Source of the DNA: Verrucomicrobiia bacterium | GTDB taxonomy: Bacteria > Verrucomicrobiota > Verrucomicrobiia > Limisphaerales > UBA9464 | Assembly (NCBI GenBank): GCA_019634635.1 | Contig: JAHCBB010000009.1 | Span: 1-64,000 of the forward strand | Length of the DNA stretch: 64,000 bases | Direction: 5' to 3' | In this document: positions 1 to 8,817 of the stretch, piece after piece | Layout of the letters: every line of letters starts with the position of its first letter | Numbering within the stretch: the stretch's first letter is position 1 | Translations under genes and position numbers: made by a program | The notes under the pieces: generated by a model | The model's input: the letters and a program-made list of their open reading frames with translations, nothing else | What the model was told of the DNA's origin: nothing | Database searches by the model: none

Positions 1-2
1 GA

Positions 3-191
3 TTTCGTGACAGAGGACCTGGCACTTGGTCCCCCCGCGAGGCCGGCCAGCCGTGGAGCCCGCGTGATCGCCGGCTCGCCCGTCGGCTCGCGTTGGACCC
101 CGGCGTGACCAACCGGCTGATCAACCAGGCGTGGTGGTCAATCCGCACCCGAAGGAGAAATGGTTACGGACTCCTGGAGGGACACGGTTGA
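3..191 (+). CDS. Possible C-terminal fragment of an unidentified protein, cut by the left edge
   Basis: This frame is open from the window edge to a TGA at 189-191 and gives about 62 residues rich in Arg and Trp. The last half (for example DPGVTNRLINQAWWSIRTRR) has a believable protein composition, which is why it is listed. No start is visible because the gene would begin outside the window. It overlaps the next plus-strand ORF by 32 bases in another frame, so at most one of the two may be real, or they may be translationally coupled. I do not recognise a family. It could also be non-coding. Confidence 0.25.
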   Translation, partial: FRDRGPGTWSPREAGQPWSPRDRRLARRLALDPGVTNRLINQAWWSIRTRRRNGYGLLEGHG

Positions 192-834
192 TTGGTCCAC
201 TCCGGCGGGTGTGGCGCTCAAGCGGCTGGTTGGCATCCTGCCTCGGGACCGGCTTGACGCGAAGGACGTCGAGGCATTTCGGGTCGTGTTGCGCAGGACG
301 GGGCACCCGACCGAGACCGAACTGATCCACGAGCTGCAAATGGCGGTGGATCTGTTCCGTCCGAGCTTCGACGAAGAGAAAGGCCATGACCTGGAGAACA
401 ACTGCCGCCGGCTCTGGCCGCTGATTTACGGTCGCGAGTTTGACCCGCGCACGGAGATCATCGCACCCGCCCTCCGGAAACGCCGCGAGGGCTACGGTGA
501 GCCGACCCGCGATTACAAACAGGAGCTGCGAGAGACGCTGAGTGAATGCCGAGCGTCGTACACGCCATGGGGTCGCATCCGAGCACTTTCCATCCTGAGA
601 CCCGACAGGCTCCATTTGCCTCCAACCACTTGTCTCCCAAGGCGGGAATTCAACTGCCGTCTCGAAACTGAAGGAATCCCGCACCGGCACCGCCACCGAC
701 CCCTGAACCCGGTCAGGAGTCCGCGAGTTCGTCGAGACGCCGCCGCAGGCGCCGCAATGGCACGATGTGGACGAGGGGTGCCGGTGACCGGGGGCGGGGT
801 TCCATGGAGCCGACGCGATGGACGACATCCATAA
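160..834 (+). CDS. Hypothetical protein, 3' end uncertain
   Basis: An ATG with a good ribosome binding site (AAGGAG about 5 bases upstream) opens a 224-codon frame. Roughly the first 140 residues look like a real, charged, mostly helical protein with motifs such as KRLVGILPRDRLDAKDVEAF and HDLENNCRRLWPLIYGREF. After about position 590 the composition becomes Arg/Pro/His rich and unlike protein, and the frame overlaps the end of the convergent STING-like gene by 122 bases. A different frame is open from 599 to a stop at 704-706, just short of that gene's stop at 713, and reads plausibly as a C-terminus. A frameshift, either natural decay or sequencing error, near 590 is therefore likely. No function is recognised; it is not an identifiable CD-NTase. 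Confidence 0.35.
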   Translation: MVTDSWRDTVDWSTPAGVALKRLVGILPRDRLDAKDVEAFRVVLRRTGHPTETELIHELQMAVDLFRPSFDEEKGHDLENNCRRLWPLIYGREFDPRTEIIAPALRKRREGYGEPTRDYKQELRETLSECRASYTPWGRIRALSILRPDRLHLPPTTCLPRREFNCRLETEGIPHRHRHRPLNPVRSPRVRRDAAAGAAMARCGRGVPVTGGGVPWSRRDGRHP

Positions 835-1576
835 ACTCCTCCAGGACGTCCTGGAAGCGGCCGGTCTCCGCCGATGCCATCATCGTCTTGCGAGCGGCCG
901 TGACGAACTCATCACCCGCCCCGCCGTCCTCTCCCTGACGGGAGAGAAATTCGGCGAAATCGGCGATCACAGCCAGAGTGGTCGGGATGTCCACGATCAG
1001 GGCGGTGGTGCCCGAGCGGCTCACGGCAAGCCTGGCGTGGATCGGACGCGGCCGTCCCGCCGCCAAAACCTCGACCGGCTTGAGGTCAAACCCTGCCCCG
1101 GAACCGCGGGACAGGGCGTCAAACAGCGCTCCATGCCGCGCCGGGTCGAACTCGGAAATCTCCTGGGGAATCCCGACGACAATGCCGGACAGCCGGTGGT
1201 TTCCGTGGCTGGAAACGGTGGCATGCACCGGGTGTTTCGGATCCCGCACGGCATCAATCAAAGGCCGCAGGAAATTAAAGTAATATCCGGTCGCAAGCCC
1301 ACGAGCGAGGTGATAGCCGCTGGCCTCATTCCGGGCACCGTCCACACGCCGGATGATCAGGATTGCTGCCAGGATAAAGGCCCCCAGCCCGGCGAGGATG
1401 GCCGCCAGCGGCTCGAGCCATCCGTGGCCCTCGTCCGGTCCGACAAAAAGACCCTCATACAGCCAGAGGGCCGTGACCACAAAGGACAGCAACAGGAAGA
1501 GCGCCCCCGCCGGCGGCCAGGCGCTGACGATGACGCGAATCCGGGTCGCCCAGTGACGAATGCGTGTCCAGTCCAT
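713..1576 (-). CDS. TM-STING-like protein: two membrane helices plus cyclic-dinucleotide receptor-like STING domain
   Basis: The protein has 287 residues. Two hydrophobic segments (about 20-42 and 53-76) precede a cytosolic domain of about 180 residues. Residues 91-106 read ARGLATGYYFNFLRPL, which matches the STING helix signature (VAHGLAWSYYIGYLRL in human STING). The order of later elements also follows the STING fold: a GIVVGIP strand (131-137), a TTALIVDIPTTLAVIADFAEF segment equivalent to the CVLEYATPLQTLF strand-helix of human STING (190-210), and a terminal helix from about 224. In bacteria, STING proteins are CBASS effectors that bind cyclic dinucleotides made by a CD-NTase; TM-STING forms probably act on the membrane. 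No CD-NTase is visible beside it. The gene follows a DUF1501 gene by 20 bp on the same strand. The family call rests on motif reading, not on a search. Confidence 0.75.
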   Translation of the reverse strand: MDWTRIRHWATRIRVIVSAWPPAGALFLLLSFVVTALWLYEGLFVGPDEGHGWLEPLAAILAGLGAFILAAILIIRRVDGARNEASGYHLARGLATGYYFNFLRPLIDAVRDPKHPVHATVSSHGNHRLSGIVVGIPQEISEFDPARHGALFDALSRGSGAGFDLKPVEVLAAGRPRPIHARLAVSRSGTTALIVDIPTTLAVIADFAEFLSRQGEDGGAGDEFVTAARKTMMASAETGRFQDVLEEFMDVVHRVGSMEPRPRSPAPLVHIVPLRRLRRRLDELADS

Positions 1577-1596
1577 GACGGCCGCCGCGCTTCAGA

Positions 1597-2997
1597 TCAG
1601 GCAATCAACTCCAGGATGGGACTGCCGCTCGAGATCATGATCGGGCGGCCCTGGGCGTCGGTCACCTCGCTCCGCGGGTCAATTCCCATGAGATAATAGA
1701 GGGTCGCTGCGAGGTCGTCGGGAGTGACCGGATCCGCGGAGGGATGACTCCCGGTGGCGTCGCTAGCTCCGTGGACGTAGCCGCGCTTCACACCCCCACC
1801 GGCGAGCAGAACCGTGTAACAGTGCGGCCAATGGTCGCGGCTGGCGTTGGCATTGATCTTCGGCGTCCGGCCGAACTCGCCCATCCAGACCACGAGCGTG
1901 TCCTCCAGCATGCCGCGCTGCTCCAGATCCAGGATCAGCGTGGGCAGCGTCTGCTCGGTGATCGGCAGGTGGTATTGTTCGATGATCGGGAACATCCGGG
2001 TGTTGTTGAACCCATGCGTGTCCCAACCCCCGCCGTCCGTCCGCTGTCCGCCGATGTTGTCACTGAAGTAACAGGTGGTGAAGCGCACCCCGCGTTCGGC
2101 GAGCCGCCGGGCCAGGACGCACCCCTGGCCGTAGGTGGTGCGCCCGTAGGCTTCGCGGACCCGATCCGGTTCGTCGGCGAGGTTGAAGGCCTCGCGGATG
2201 CGCGGACTGTTGAGCATGGCCAGCGCCTTGGCGTAGTAGGCGTCCAGGCCCCGGGCCTCCGCGCTGAAATCCATGAGCTGCGCCTGGCGATCAATGAGCT
2301 GTTGCAACCCCCGGCGATGACGGAGGCGGTCCATGCTCAACCCCTCCGGCAGGCTGAACTGCGGCAGGCTGAATCCCGGTTCATTGGGATCCGAAGACAC
2401 AAACAGCGGGTCATGCTGCTTGCCGAGAAAGCTGGCAAATTGTCCCGGTGTGGGGGTGCCGTCCGCGATGATGTGCGGGTAGGACACATAGGTCGGCATG
2501 GCCGGATCCTGGGAATCCAAAAGCCGGCTGGCGATGGACCCGTAGCCGGGAAAAAGATCAATGGATTCGCGCAGGCGCTGGTCGTCGCTCGGCGGCGCCT
2601 TGCCCGTCAGGGCATAGTAGCCGGCCGAGTTGTGATTGGTCATCTTGTGATGGACACCCCGGATGAGCGACACCCGGTCCATGATGCCGGCCGTCCTTGG
2701 CAGACGGTCGCTGACCTCGATGTCGGGACAGGCCGAGCGCATCGGACGGTGCGGCCCCCGGACCGCCTCTTCCGCATCCGGCTTCATGTCGAAGGTTTCG
2801 AGGTGGCTGGGACCGCCCCATTGGAATAGAAAGATCACCTGACGCGCCCGTACGGGCGGGCGGACGCCACCATATTGGCTGGACGCGCGGAGGATCTTCG
2901 GCAGCGAAAGGCCAAGCAGGCCCATGGCGCCAGCCTGAATCATCGTTCGGCGGCTCAGCGGATGGGACGGCAACCAGGAGGAGCAGGGATGGGACAT
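1597..2997 (-). CDS. DUF1501 family secreted protein (alkaline-phosphatase/sulfatase-like fold)
   Basis: I start this 466-residue protein at 2997, five bases after the DUF1549/DUF1553 stop, rather than at an upstream in-frame ATG at 3045 that would overlap that gene. The N-terminus SRRTMIQAGAMGLLGL is a twin-arginine type export signal, so the protein should be periplasmic. DUF1501 hallmarks include FQWGGPSHLETFDMKP near the mature N-terminus, a GIMDRVSLIRGVHHKMTNHN region, GEFGRTPKIN and RDHWPHCYTVLLAGGGVK. Family members are abundant in Planctomycetes and Verrucomicrobia, nearly always beside DUF1549/DUF1553 genes as here. Their biochemical role is unproven; polysaccharide or sulfated-substrate processing is often proposed. 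Confidence 0.88.
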   Translation of the reverse strand: MSHPCSSWLPSHPLSRRTMIQAGAMGLLGLSLPKILRASSQYGGVRPPVRARQVIFLFQWGGPSHLETFDMKPDAEEAVRGPHRPMRSACPDIEVSDRLPRTAGIMDRVSLIRGVHHKMTNHNSAGYYALTGKAPPSDDQRLRESIDLFPGYGSIASRLLDSQDPAMPTYVSYPHIIADGTPTPGQFASFLGKQHDPLFVSSDPNEPGFSLPQFSLPEGLSMDRLRHRRGLQQLIDRQAQLMDFSAEARGLDAYYAKALAMLNSPRIREAFNLADEPDRVREAYGRTTYGQGCVLARRLAERGVRFTTCYFSDNIGGQRTDGGGWDTHGFNNTRMFPIIEQYHLPITEQTLPTLILDLEQRGMLEDTLVVWMGEFGRTPKINANASRDHWPHCYTVLLAGGGVKRGYVHGASDATGSHPSADPVTPDDLAATLYYLMGIDPRSEVTDAQGRPIMISSGSPILELIA

Positions 2998-3002
2998 GGC
3001 GT

Positions 3003-5279
3003 TCAGTGGCGCAGGAGAAACTCCTTGGCGTTGATCAGGCTCCAAGCGATGTCCTCCAGGGTTTCCCGACGGTTCGAGGGCTCCCGAAGCAGGGGCAGCA
3101 GAACCTCCTGCTCCTCAACACCGGGAGGGCGGGTCAGCGCGGCCCAAAACAGGGTTTCGAGGGCCGTGTCCGGATCGCTTGCTGGATCCGCAAGCGCGGT
3201 CAGACGGTTGTCCGGGTGCTGCAGCAGCCTTGCCAATCCGGGTCCGCTGGTAAGCGTGAAGACCTGACTTAGGGAGCTTTCGTTGCTGCGCTCGCAGCCA
3301 CACACGGTGGTCCTTGGCGGCTTGCCGAACTCCTTGAGGAAACGGTCGGCGTCCGTGGCCCGGGAGCGGCGTCCGCCAAGACGCACCCCGGGGATTCCTG
3401 CGGCGGAAGGGTTCCCAGGGTAGCTTCCAAACTCCGGCGGCACCCCGAGCACTTGATGGATGGCGTCCAGCAGGGTTTCCGCAGGCAGACGACGGACGGT
3501 GGGATGCGAATAATGGAGCGGGTCCCCGAAGTTCTCCGTCGGCGGCGTGCTCGACAGCTGCCATGTCCGGGACTGGCAGATGAGCCGGATCAATGGACGG
3601 GCGCGCATTCCGTTTTCGACGAAGAAGGTGGTCAATGCGTCCAGCAGGCGCGGATTCGAGGGCGGGTTCGTCAGGCGGAAGTCGTCCACCGGCTCGACAA
3701 TCCCGGTCCCCATCAGGTGGGCCCAGATCCGGTTCACCTGCACCCGGGCGAAGAGCGGATGATCGGGCCGGGTCATCCATTCCGCCAGGTGCTCCAACGT
3801 CGCGGCCTCCGGAGCCGTGGCGCCGCCATCCCCGAGAAAACCGGGCGTGGGTTCGGCCCCGGACCTCGGATGCTTCAACTCGCGCTTGTCACCAACGAAC
3901 ACGACCTGCTCGCCGACGAATTCCATCTTGTCGTTTTCATCACGGCGGTCGTTCCGGAGAATCGTGTACTCTAGGCGGTCAAACACCGCGGCGAAGCCGT
4001 AATAGTCTTCCTGGGTCCAGCGCTCGAACGGATGCTGGTGACATTTGGCGCAGCTCAGCCGGGTTCCGAGAAACACCTGCGCAACGGCCTCCGACCGCAG
4101 CGTGGGTTCCCGCAGCGCCCGGTAGAAGTTCGCGGGCGGATGCTGGTAGGTGCTGCCCTGTCCGGAAACGATCGAACGGACGAACACGTCGAGCGGCAGG
4201 TCTTCCGCCACGCTCTGCCGGATCCAACGGTGGAACACCGTGACGCCGGTGGAATCCAGAAGCCGTTCCTCCACGCGGAGGAGATCGGCCCACTTCATCG
4301 CCCAGTGATCGGCAAATTCCGGACTTGCCAGCATCGCTTCAATCAATCGGTCCCGTTTCCCGGGCGACGGATCGGCCACGAAGGCCCGGGCCTCTTCCGC
4401 AGAGGGCAGCCGTCCGGTGAGGTCCAACCAGGCGCGGCGGGCAAAGGTGGCGTCGGCGGCGTCGGCGGAGGGCCTCAGTCGTCGCTCTCGCAGACGCTCG
4501 AAGACCGCCTCGTCCACCAGGTTGCGCGGTGCCGGCCCGCGCCCTGTCAATGGAGGCCGGTCGGGGATGAAGGCCAGGCGCACCGGTGTCTGCAGATGCT
4601 GAAACCGCACCACGACGGTGGTGTCACCCGGCGCGTCCGCGCTCACCACGCCCTCCGGGGACACCGTGGCGAGCAGGTTGGACGGCTCGTACACCGCCCA
4701 ACGCGTGATATCGCGGGAAGTTCCGTCCGAAAAATGGGCGGTGACGGCGAGGGCCACCTCCCGAACCGGTTCGACGAGCAAGGCCTCCCGGGGGGCGACG
4801 GTCAGCCGGTCCAGCACCGGCGTCGTGGGGGGATCCGGGCGGGCGCCGCCGGCAATCCAGTCCCGGAGCAGGTTGAACGACTCGCTGCCGGCGGCAAACC
4901 GTCGCCCGCCCTCATGTTCCACCAGTTCCGCCGGTTTGCGCAGGAGGAGGCTCTGCTCCGGCTCATCCACGTGAAGGCGGCGACCGCGTCGGTTGGCGGT
5001 CAGCGTGGCGAAATCCTCCTCCGGAGACTCGCCGCGAAGCGAGAGCTTGAGCTTTCCCTTGCCGCTTGCACTGCCATGACAGGCGCCCGTATTGCACCCT
5101 GCCTTGCTCAGGAGCGGCATCACCTCGTGTCGGAACGAGGGGGAAGCGGGAACCTCCTCATCGGACCAGAGGGTCTGAGCCATCACCGCAGCAGCGAGAA
5201 CCACGCAAATCCTCAATCGCGGGGCCCGCCGACGGCACGCCCCGCCCCAGGCCTCATCAGGGCGGGGATGCAGGATCAT
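3003..5279 (-). CDS. DUF1549/DUF1553 secreted protein with cytochrome-like N-terminus and Ig-like domain
   Basis: The protein has 758 residues. A signal peptide (about 21-38) is followed by a planctomycete cytochrome-like region with C62, C67 and H68 (CNTGACHG, four residues between the cysteines rather than the usual two). A bacterial Ig-like segment at about 155-240 contains AHFSDGTSRDITRWAVYEPS. DUF1549 spans about 252-440 and carries a canonical CAKCH haem-binding-type motif at 410-414. DUF1553 fills about 490-735 (FARVQVNRIWAHLMGTGIVEP). It is the first gene of the minus-strand unit with DUF1501 and the STING-like gene. These pairs are typical of marine and soil PVC bacteria; the enzymatic role is unknown, although the CxxCH motif suggests redox capability. 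Confidence 0.88.
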   Translation of the reverse strand: MILHPRPDEAWGGACRRRAPRLRICVVLAAAVMAQTLWSDEEVPASPSFRHEVMPLLSKAGCNTGACHGSASGKGKLKLSLRGESPEEDFATLTANRRGRRLHVDEPEQSLLLRKPAELVEHEGGRRFAAGSESFNLLRDWIAGGARPDPPTTPVLDRLTVAPREALLVEPVREVALAVTAHFSDGTSRDITRWAVYEPSNLLATVSPEGVVSADAPGDTTVVVRFQHLQTPVRLAFIPDRPPLTGRGPAPRNLVDEAVFERLRERRLRPSADAADATFARRAWLDLTGRLPSAEEARAFVADPSPGKRDRLIEAMLASPEFADHWAMKWADLLRVEERLLDSTGVTVFHRWIRQSVAEDLPLDVFVRSIVSGQGSTYQHPPANFYRALREPTLRSEAVAQVFLGTRLSCAKCHQHPFERWTQEDYYGFAAVFDRLEYTILRNDRRDENDKMEFVGEQVVFVGDKRELKHPRSGAEPTPGFLGDGGATAPEAATLEHLAEWMTRPDHPLFARVQVNRIWAHLMGTGIVEPVDDFRLTNPPSNPRLLDALTTFFVENGMRARPLIRLICQSRTWQLSSTPPTENFGDPLHYSHPTVRRLPAETLLDAIHQVLGVPPEFGSYPGNPSAAGIPGVRLGGRRSRATDADRFLKEFGKPPRTTVCGCERSNESSLSQVFTLTSGPGLARLLQHPDNRLTALADPASDPDTALETLFWAALTRPPGVEEQEVLLPLLREPSNRRETLEDIAWSLINAKEFLLRH

Positions 5280-5836
5280 CTGCGTGGAAACGTGTGCGCT
5301 CTGGAACGGCCTGACAAGCCTGCCCTGGCCCCGAAGGCAGCCGGGTGGGGAGCCTCCGACGAGCCGTGTCCGTCGGGAGCTCCGGCGACGCCTGACGTCG
5401 GCGCCCGTGGTGCTTTGCCCGCCTGAGGGACAGGCGTTGGTGACCCAATGTTGGACGGCGCTCCTTTGGACGCATCGTTGGTGCGTTCATCCACACCGAA
5501 TTGCACCGGGTGGACGGCCCTCACCTTCAAATTCCCGTCATCAGTATCCGCGGCCCGGTGATCGAGGTTTACGGATGCGCAAGGCCCGCACCGCGAGCGG
5601 GACCGGGCTCGCAGTCACGGCAAGGTTTGTGGCTTGACGGCCCGCGAATCACGCAGTAACGACCGACTTATGGGGTTGTCCTCTCGGTCCAATACGGCGG
5701 GGGTCGGGCATGAGTCGCGCGGTTGCCGGCTCAGAGCCTCTCGCCAGGTGCAAGACCCAGGCATTGATCGGGCCGGGTCGGGGCAACCGCATCCGTCCGT
5801 CAGCATTGTCGGGGCGGCTGTCACCCAACCGGAATT
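5280..5836. other. Intergenic region without a recognisable gene
   Basis: This 557-base gap separates the divergent DUF1549/DUF1553 gene and the secreted-protein gene. Short frames here are low-complexity and unconvincing. A weak sigma-70-like pair (TTGACG at 5634-5639, TAACGA at 5657-5662, spacing 17) points toward the plus-strand gene at 5837 but lies 175 bases upstream. Nothing else is seen: no tRNA, no terminator, no repeat. Confidence 0.5.
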
Positions 5837-6631
5837 GTGAACATGAAAACACTCTTCAAACCTCTGTCTCTTGGTTTGTCACTCCTTGTTTGCCTCCGAG
5901 CAGGCAGCGTGACAATTACTCTCATCAACAACGAAACACCCGCCTACTACAACGGCTCGATTGGGACACTGCTCAACGGCACCTCGAGCGCCTTTCCGGA
6001 ATTGGGAGACCCGAGTCTGGATTTTCCTGATCCACCTGATCTAAGCCCGGCTCAGGTCGTCCTGGGGGCCTGGCTGAATCCTTCCCCCGTTCTGCCACCC
6101 CAATATTGGACCCCCATCCCGGTACAAGTTCCCAGAAAGTGGCCGGTGGGAACTGAAACGGCCATCGTCTATCCGATCGTGGTTCCATCCGGCGGATACA
6201 GGAATGTCACCATGAGATTTGGTGTCGATAATGGGATCTTTGTCTGGCTCAATGGCCAGTATCTCGGCGGCCATATGCGTCCCGGAATTGCCATCCTCGG
6301 CGAGCACGAGTTCGCCGTCGAAAGCCTCCCCGGGGGCCTCCACCATCTCCAGGTGCTGCGTGAGGATCACGGCAGCACAGCGGATTATCTGGTGGAGGTC
6401 ACTGCGGAAACCGATCCTGCGCCCGTCCTCGCGGAGGTATCCGTCGCAGTCGAGGTCTCTTGGAACAGCGCTCCCGGGGGTCTCTATCAGGTCCAAAGAG
6501 CCACCAGGCTGAATCCATCCGCCTGGCACAACCATGGATTGCCCGTCGAGGGGGATGGAAGCAGGACATCGGTTTTCGACCGCACTGGGGACCTTGAATA
6601 TCAGTTCTACCAGGTTCTGAGAATCCGATGA
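5837..6631 (+). CDS. Secreted hypothetical protein with verrucomicrobial C-terminal YQVQ-type module
   Basis: The protein has 264 residues with an N-terminal hydrophobic signal (about 8-22, ending near LRAGS). A second in-frame ATG two codons later (5843) is an equally good start. The middle (about 110-190) is beta-rich with MRFGVDNGIFVWLNGQYLGG, reminiscent of PA14 or galactose-binding sandwich domains that display a ligand loop. The C-terminal 60 residues (VEVSWNSAPGGLYQVQ followed by a terminal FYQVL) resemble the recurrent module found at the ends of many secreted verrucomicrobial proteins. No catalytic motif is visible. It stands alone, with a divergent neighbour upstream and convergent waaF downstream. 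Confidence 0.75.
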   Translation: MNMKTLFKPLSLGLSLLVCLRAGSVTITLINNETPAYYNGSIGTLLNGTSSAFPELGDPSLDFPDPPDLSPAQVVLGAWLNPSPVLPPQYWTPIPVQVPRKWPVGTETAIVYPIVVPSGGYRNVTMRFGVDNGIFVWLNGQYLGGHMRPGIAILGEHEFAVESLPGGLHHLQVLREDHGSTADYLVEVTAETDPAPVLAEVSVAVEVSWNSAPGGLYQVQRATRLNPSAWHNHGLPVEGDGSRTSVFDRTGDLEYQFYQVLRIR

Positions 6632-6745
6632 ATGCCCGGCGCTATCACGAGGCGTCATGGTTCCGCGAGCCGACGGGCCAAACAGAGGGACCGGTCGTTG
6701 GTGGCCCTCTGCCTGAGGGTGCGTTTCGAGCGGCGGGCACCGGGG

Positions 6746-7885
6746 CTACCCCCACACCTCGAGGACCGCCTCAACGACACGCGACACCGGGATGCCCTGG
6801 AGACACCGGAAATCCACCGGACATTCCCGGAGGAAGCAGGGCGCGCAGGGCACACCTGCCCTCAGCAGCCGGTGCCGGGGATCCCCGGGCAGGCCGGGCG
6901 CGGTCAATGCGGGCGAAGTGCTGCCGAAGGGCACCACGACGGGTGCGCCCACGGCCGCGGCGGCGTGCATCGGGCCGGTGTCGTTGGTGAGAACTACCCG
7001 GCAGAGGCTGAGGGCAGCCAGCAGTTCGCGAAGTGAGGTCCGGCCTGCCAGCACCCTGAGCGTGGGCGCCGCCGTCGCCAGTTCATCGGCCAGCGCCGAG
7101 GCCAGCCCCACATCGGCCAGGCCGCCGAACACGGCGATCCCGCATCCGCGCTCCCGATGCACCGCGGCCGCCGCGGCCGCGAAACGTTCCACCGGCCACC
7201 GTTTGGCCGGCCCGTACTCCGCACCCGGGTTGAGTCCAAGCCACTGCGACCCCGGCTGGAAACCGAACCGGCGCCGGACCGCCTCGATCTCCGCCGGAGT
7301 CACGTGAAGGCGCGGCGGCAACGGTTCCCGGATGGCCCCCAGATGCGCCACCAGGTGGAGATAATGAAACATCTGATGCGCGTGCCCGTCTGCAACAGGC
7401 GCGGATCCTTCCGTCCAAACACGCGCACCCGGCGCGGCAACCAGCAGGTCCCGGATTTCAGCCGGAGTGCGCTTGCGCATCCGCCCCGCGCCGGGTCCCG
7501 GCTGCACGACGTCCGTCAGGAGCGCATTCCGCCACGGCCGGGCGCCCCCGATCCGACGTGGGACGCCCCCCAGCCAGGACTCCAGTGCAGCCCGGGGCGA
7601 ATTCGGAAACAGCAGTGCCGCGTCGAACCGCCCCCGCCGGAGCCGGCGTCCGACCGAAAGCACGCCCTGGTGCGACCCGATGGACAACACCTCGTCAATC
7701 GCCGGATGCCCGATCCAAAGATCGGCCAGCTTCGAGGGCGTGATCAAAGCGATATGGGCGTCCGGGTATCGCTCGCGGAGACGAAACAACGCCGGCGTGG
7801 TCATGATCGCATCGCCAAGCCAGTTGACCCCCCGGACCACCAGTCGCGCGGACGCGCCCTGCCTTTGGCGAACACGGGAGGACAT
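6746..7885 (-). CDS. waaF: Lipopolysaccharide heptosyltransferase II family glycosyltransferase (GT9)
   Basis: WaaF-type enzymes add the second L-glycero-D-manno-heptose to the inner core of LPS at the cytoplasmic face of the inner membrane. The start is placed at 7885 (379 residues), five bases after the upstream acyltransferase stop. It is followed at once by LVVRGVNWLGDAIMTTPAL, the acceptor-side signature of the family. The C-terminal nucleotide-sugar site TNDTGPMHAAAAVGAPVVV followed by FGSTSP and a late Cys-rich stretch (CAPCFLRECP) are typical of heptosyltransferases. Last gene of the lipid A/core operon. A GT9 relative acting on another sugar cannot be excluded. Confidence 0.9.
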   Translation of the reverse strand: MSSRVRQRQGASARLVVRGVNWLGDAIMTTPALFRLRERYPDAHIALITPSKLADLWIGHPAIDEVLSIGSHQGVLSVGRRLRRGRFDAALLFPNSPRAALESWLGGVPRRIGGARPWRNALLTDVVQPGPGAGRMRKRTPAEIRDLLVAAPGARVWTEGSAPVADGHAHQMFHYLHLVAHLGAIREPLPPRLHVTPAEIEAVRRRFGFQPGSQWLGLNPGAEYGPAKRWPVERFAAAAAAVHRERGCGIAVFGGLADVGLASALADELATAAPTLRVLAGRTSLRELLAALSLCRVVLTNDTGPMHAAAAVGAPVVVPFGSTSPALTAPGLPGDPRHRLLRAGVPCAPCFLRECPVDFRCLQGIPVSRVVEAVLEVWG

Positions 7886-7890
7886 GGCCT

Positions 7891-8817
7891 CTATGCCGGC
7901 ACCAGGGAGGTTCCGTTTCCACCGCCGGCGCTCGCCTTGACCTGGGCCGGTGACGCGGGCTTCCACCGGCGGTGGACCCAAAACCAATTTGCCGGATCCC
8001 GCCGAACGGCCGCCTCGTAGGCCGCATTCAGATCACGCGTCACCGCCTCCACCGAACGACGGCGTCCACCCTCATGCACAGGAATCTCTTCGCCCACCTC
8101 GATCCGCCAGCGGAGCGGGCTCACTTGGAAGCAGAAGGCGGGAAGCAGGGGGCGCCGGTATCGGAGGGCGAACAGCGCCGGGCTGACGCTGCAGGAACAG
8201 GCGTGTCCCAGAAAGGGAAGCCACGCGCCCTTGGGACCGGCGTGCTGGTCGGCAAGGAGGACCAGCCAGGAACTCCCCGTGCTCAAGGCCGCCTTCATCG
8301 CGTCGCTCTCGCTGCGGCGTTCAAAGAACTGGACCCCCCAACGGGTACGAAATTCCTGCATGAGGCTGTTGAACACCGGCTGACGCAAAGCGCGGTATGT
8401 CGAGATAAACCGGAGGTCCGGGCGGGCACTGGGGAGACGCTCGAACAGTTCAAAATTCCCGAAGTGACCGATGGCAAGGATGCCGCAGCGCCCGTCCGGC
8501 TGGGTCAGGCGCTCCATGCCCCGCCATTCAAGGTGAGGCTCCAATGCGAAGGCGGGCATGGCGGCAATCTTGATCAGGCTGAAATAGTTGGTCGCGATGC
8601 GCAGGTAGTTCTCGCGGGCGATGGACCGGATCGCCGCGTTCGACAGCTCCCGCCCGAAAACGCGTTGGAGGTTCCCGATCGCCACCCGGCGATGACGGCC
8701 ATCCACCCACCAGGCCACCTGGCCACCAGCCCTTCCCAGGCCGGCCACGAGCCAGAGGGGCAGACAACGCAAACCGGCGATGGAGGCGCGGAGGACCCAA
8801 AGGAAGAAGGCGTTCAT
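7891..8817 (-). CDS. LpxL/HtrB-family lipid A late acyltransferase (second tandem copy)
   Basis: The start at 8817 overlaps the upstream stop as ATGA, giving 308 residues; a longer frame to 8874 would intrude into the upstream gene. An N-terminal hydrophobic anchor (MNAFFLWVLRASIAGLRCLP) precedes the acyltransferase domain. The catalytic H-x4-D/E motif appears as HFGNFE. The ending NWFWVHRRWKP is characteristic of the LpxL/HtrB/MsbB family. Such enzymes transfer a secondary acyl chain from acyl-ACP to Kdo2-lipid IVA or its relatives at the inner membrane. It is clearly paralogous to the preceding gene, so the two may install different secondary chains. Confidence 0.9.
   Translation of the reverse strand: MNAFFLWVLRASIAGLRCLPLWLVAGLGRAGGQVAWWVDGRHRRVAIGNLQRVFGRELSNAAIRSIARENYLRIATNYFSLIKIAAMPAFALEPHLEWRGMERLTQPDGRCGILAIGHFGNFELFERLPSARPDLRFISTYRALRQPVFNSLMQEFRTRWGVQFFERRSESDAMKAALSTGSSWLVLLADQHAGPKGAWLPFLGHACSCSVSPALFALRYRRPLLPAFCFQVSPLRWRIEVGEEIPVHEGGRRRSVEAVTRDLNAAYEAAVRRDPANWFWVHRRWKPASPAQVKASAGGGNGTSLVPA

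Noticed and set aside
1..712. A CD-NTase or other CBASS partner for the STING-like gene
   Set aside because: Neither frame shows the nucleotidyltransferase GS-x(n)-DxD-type core or other CBASS motifs, so none was annotated.
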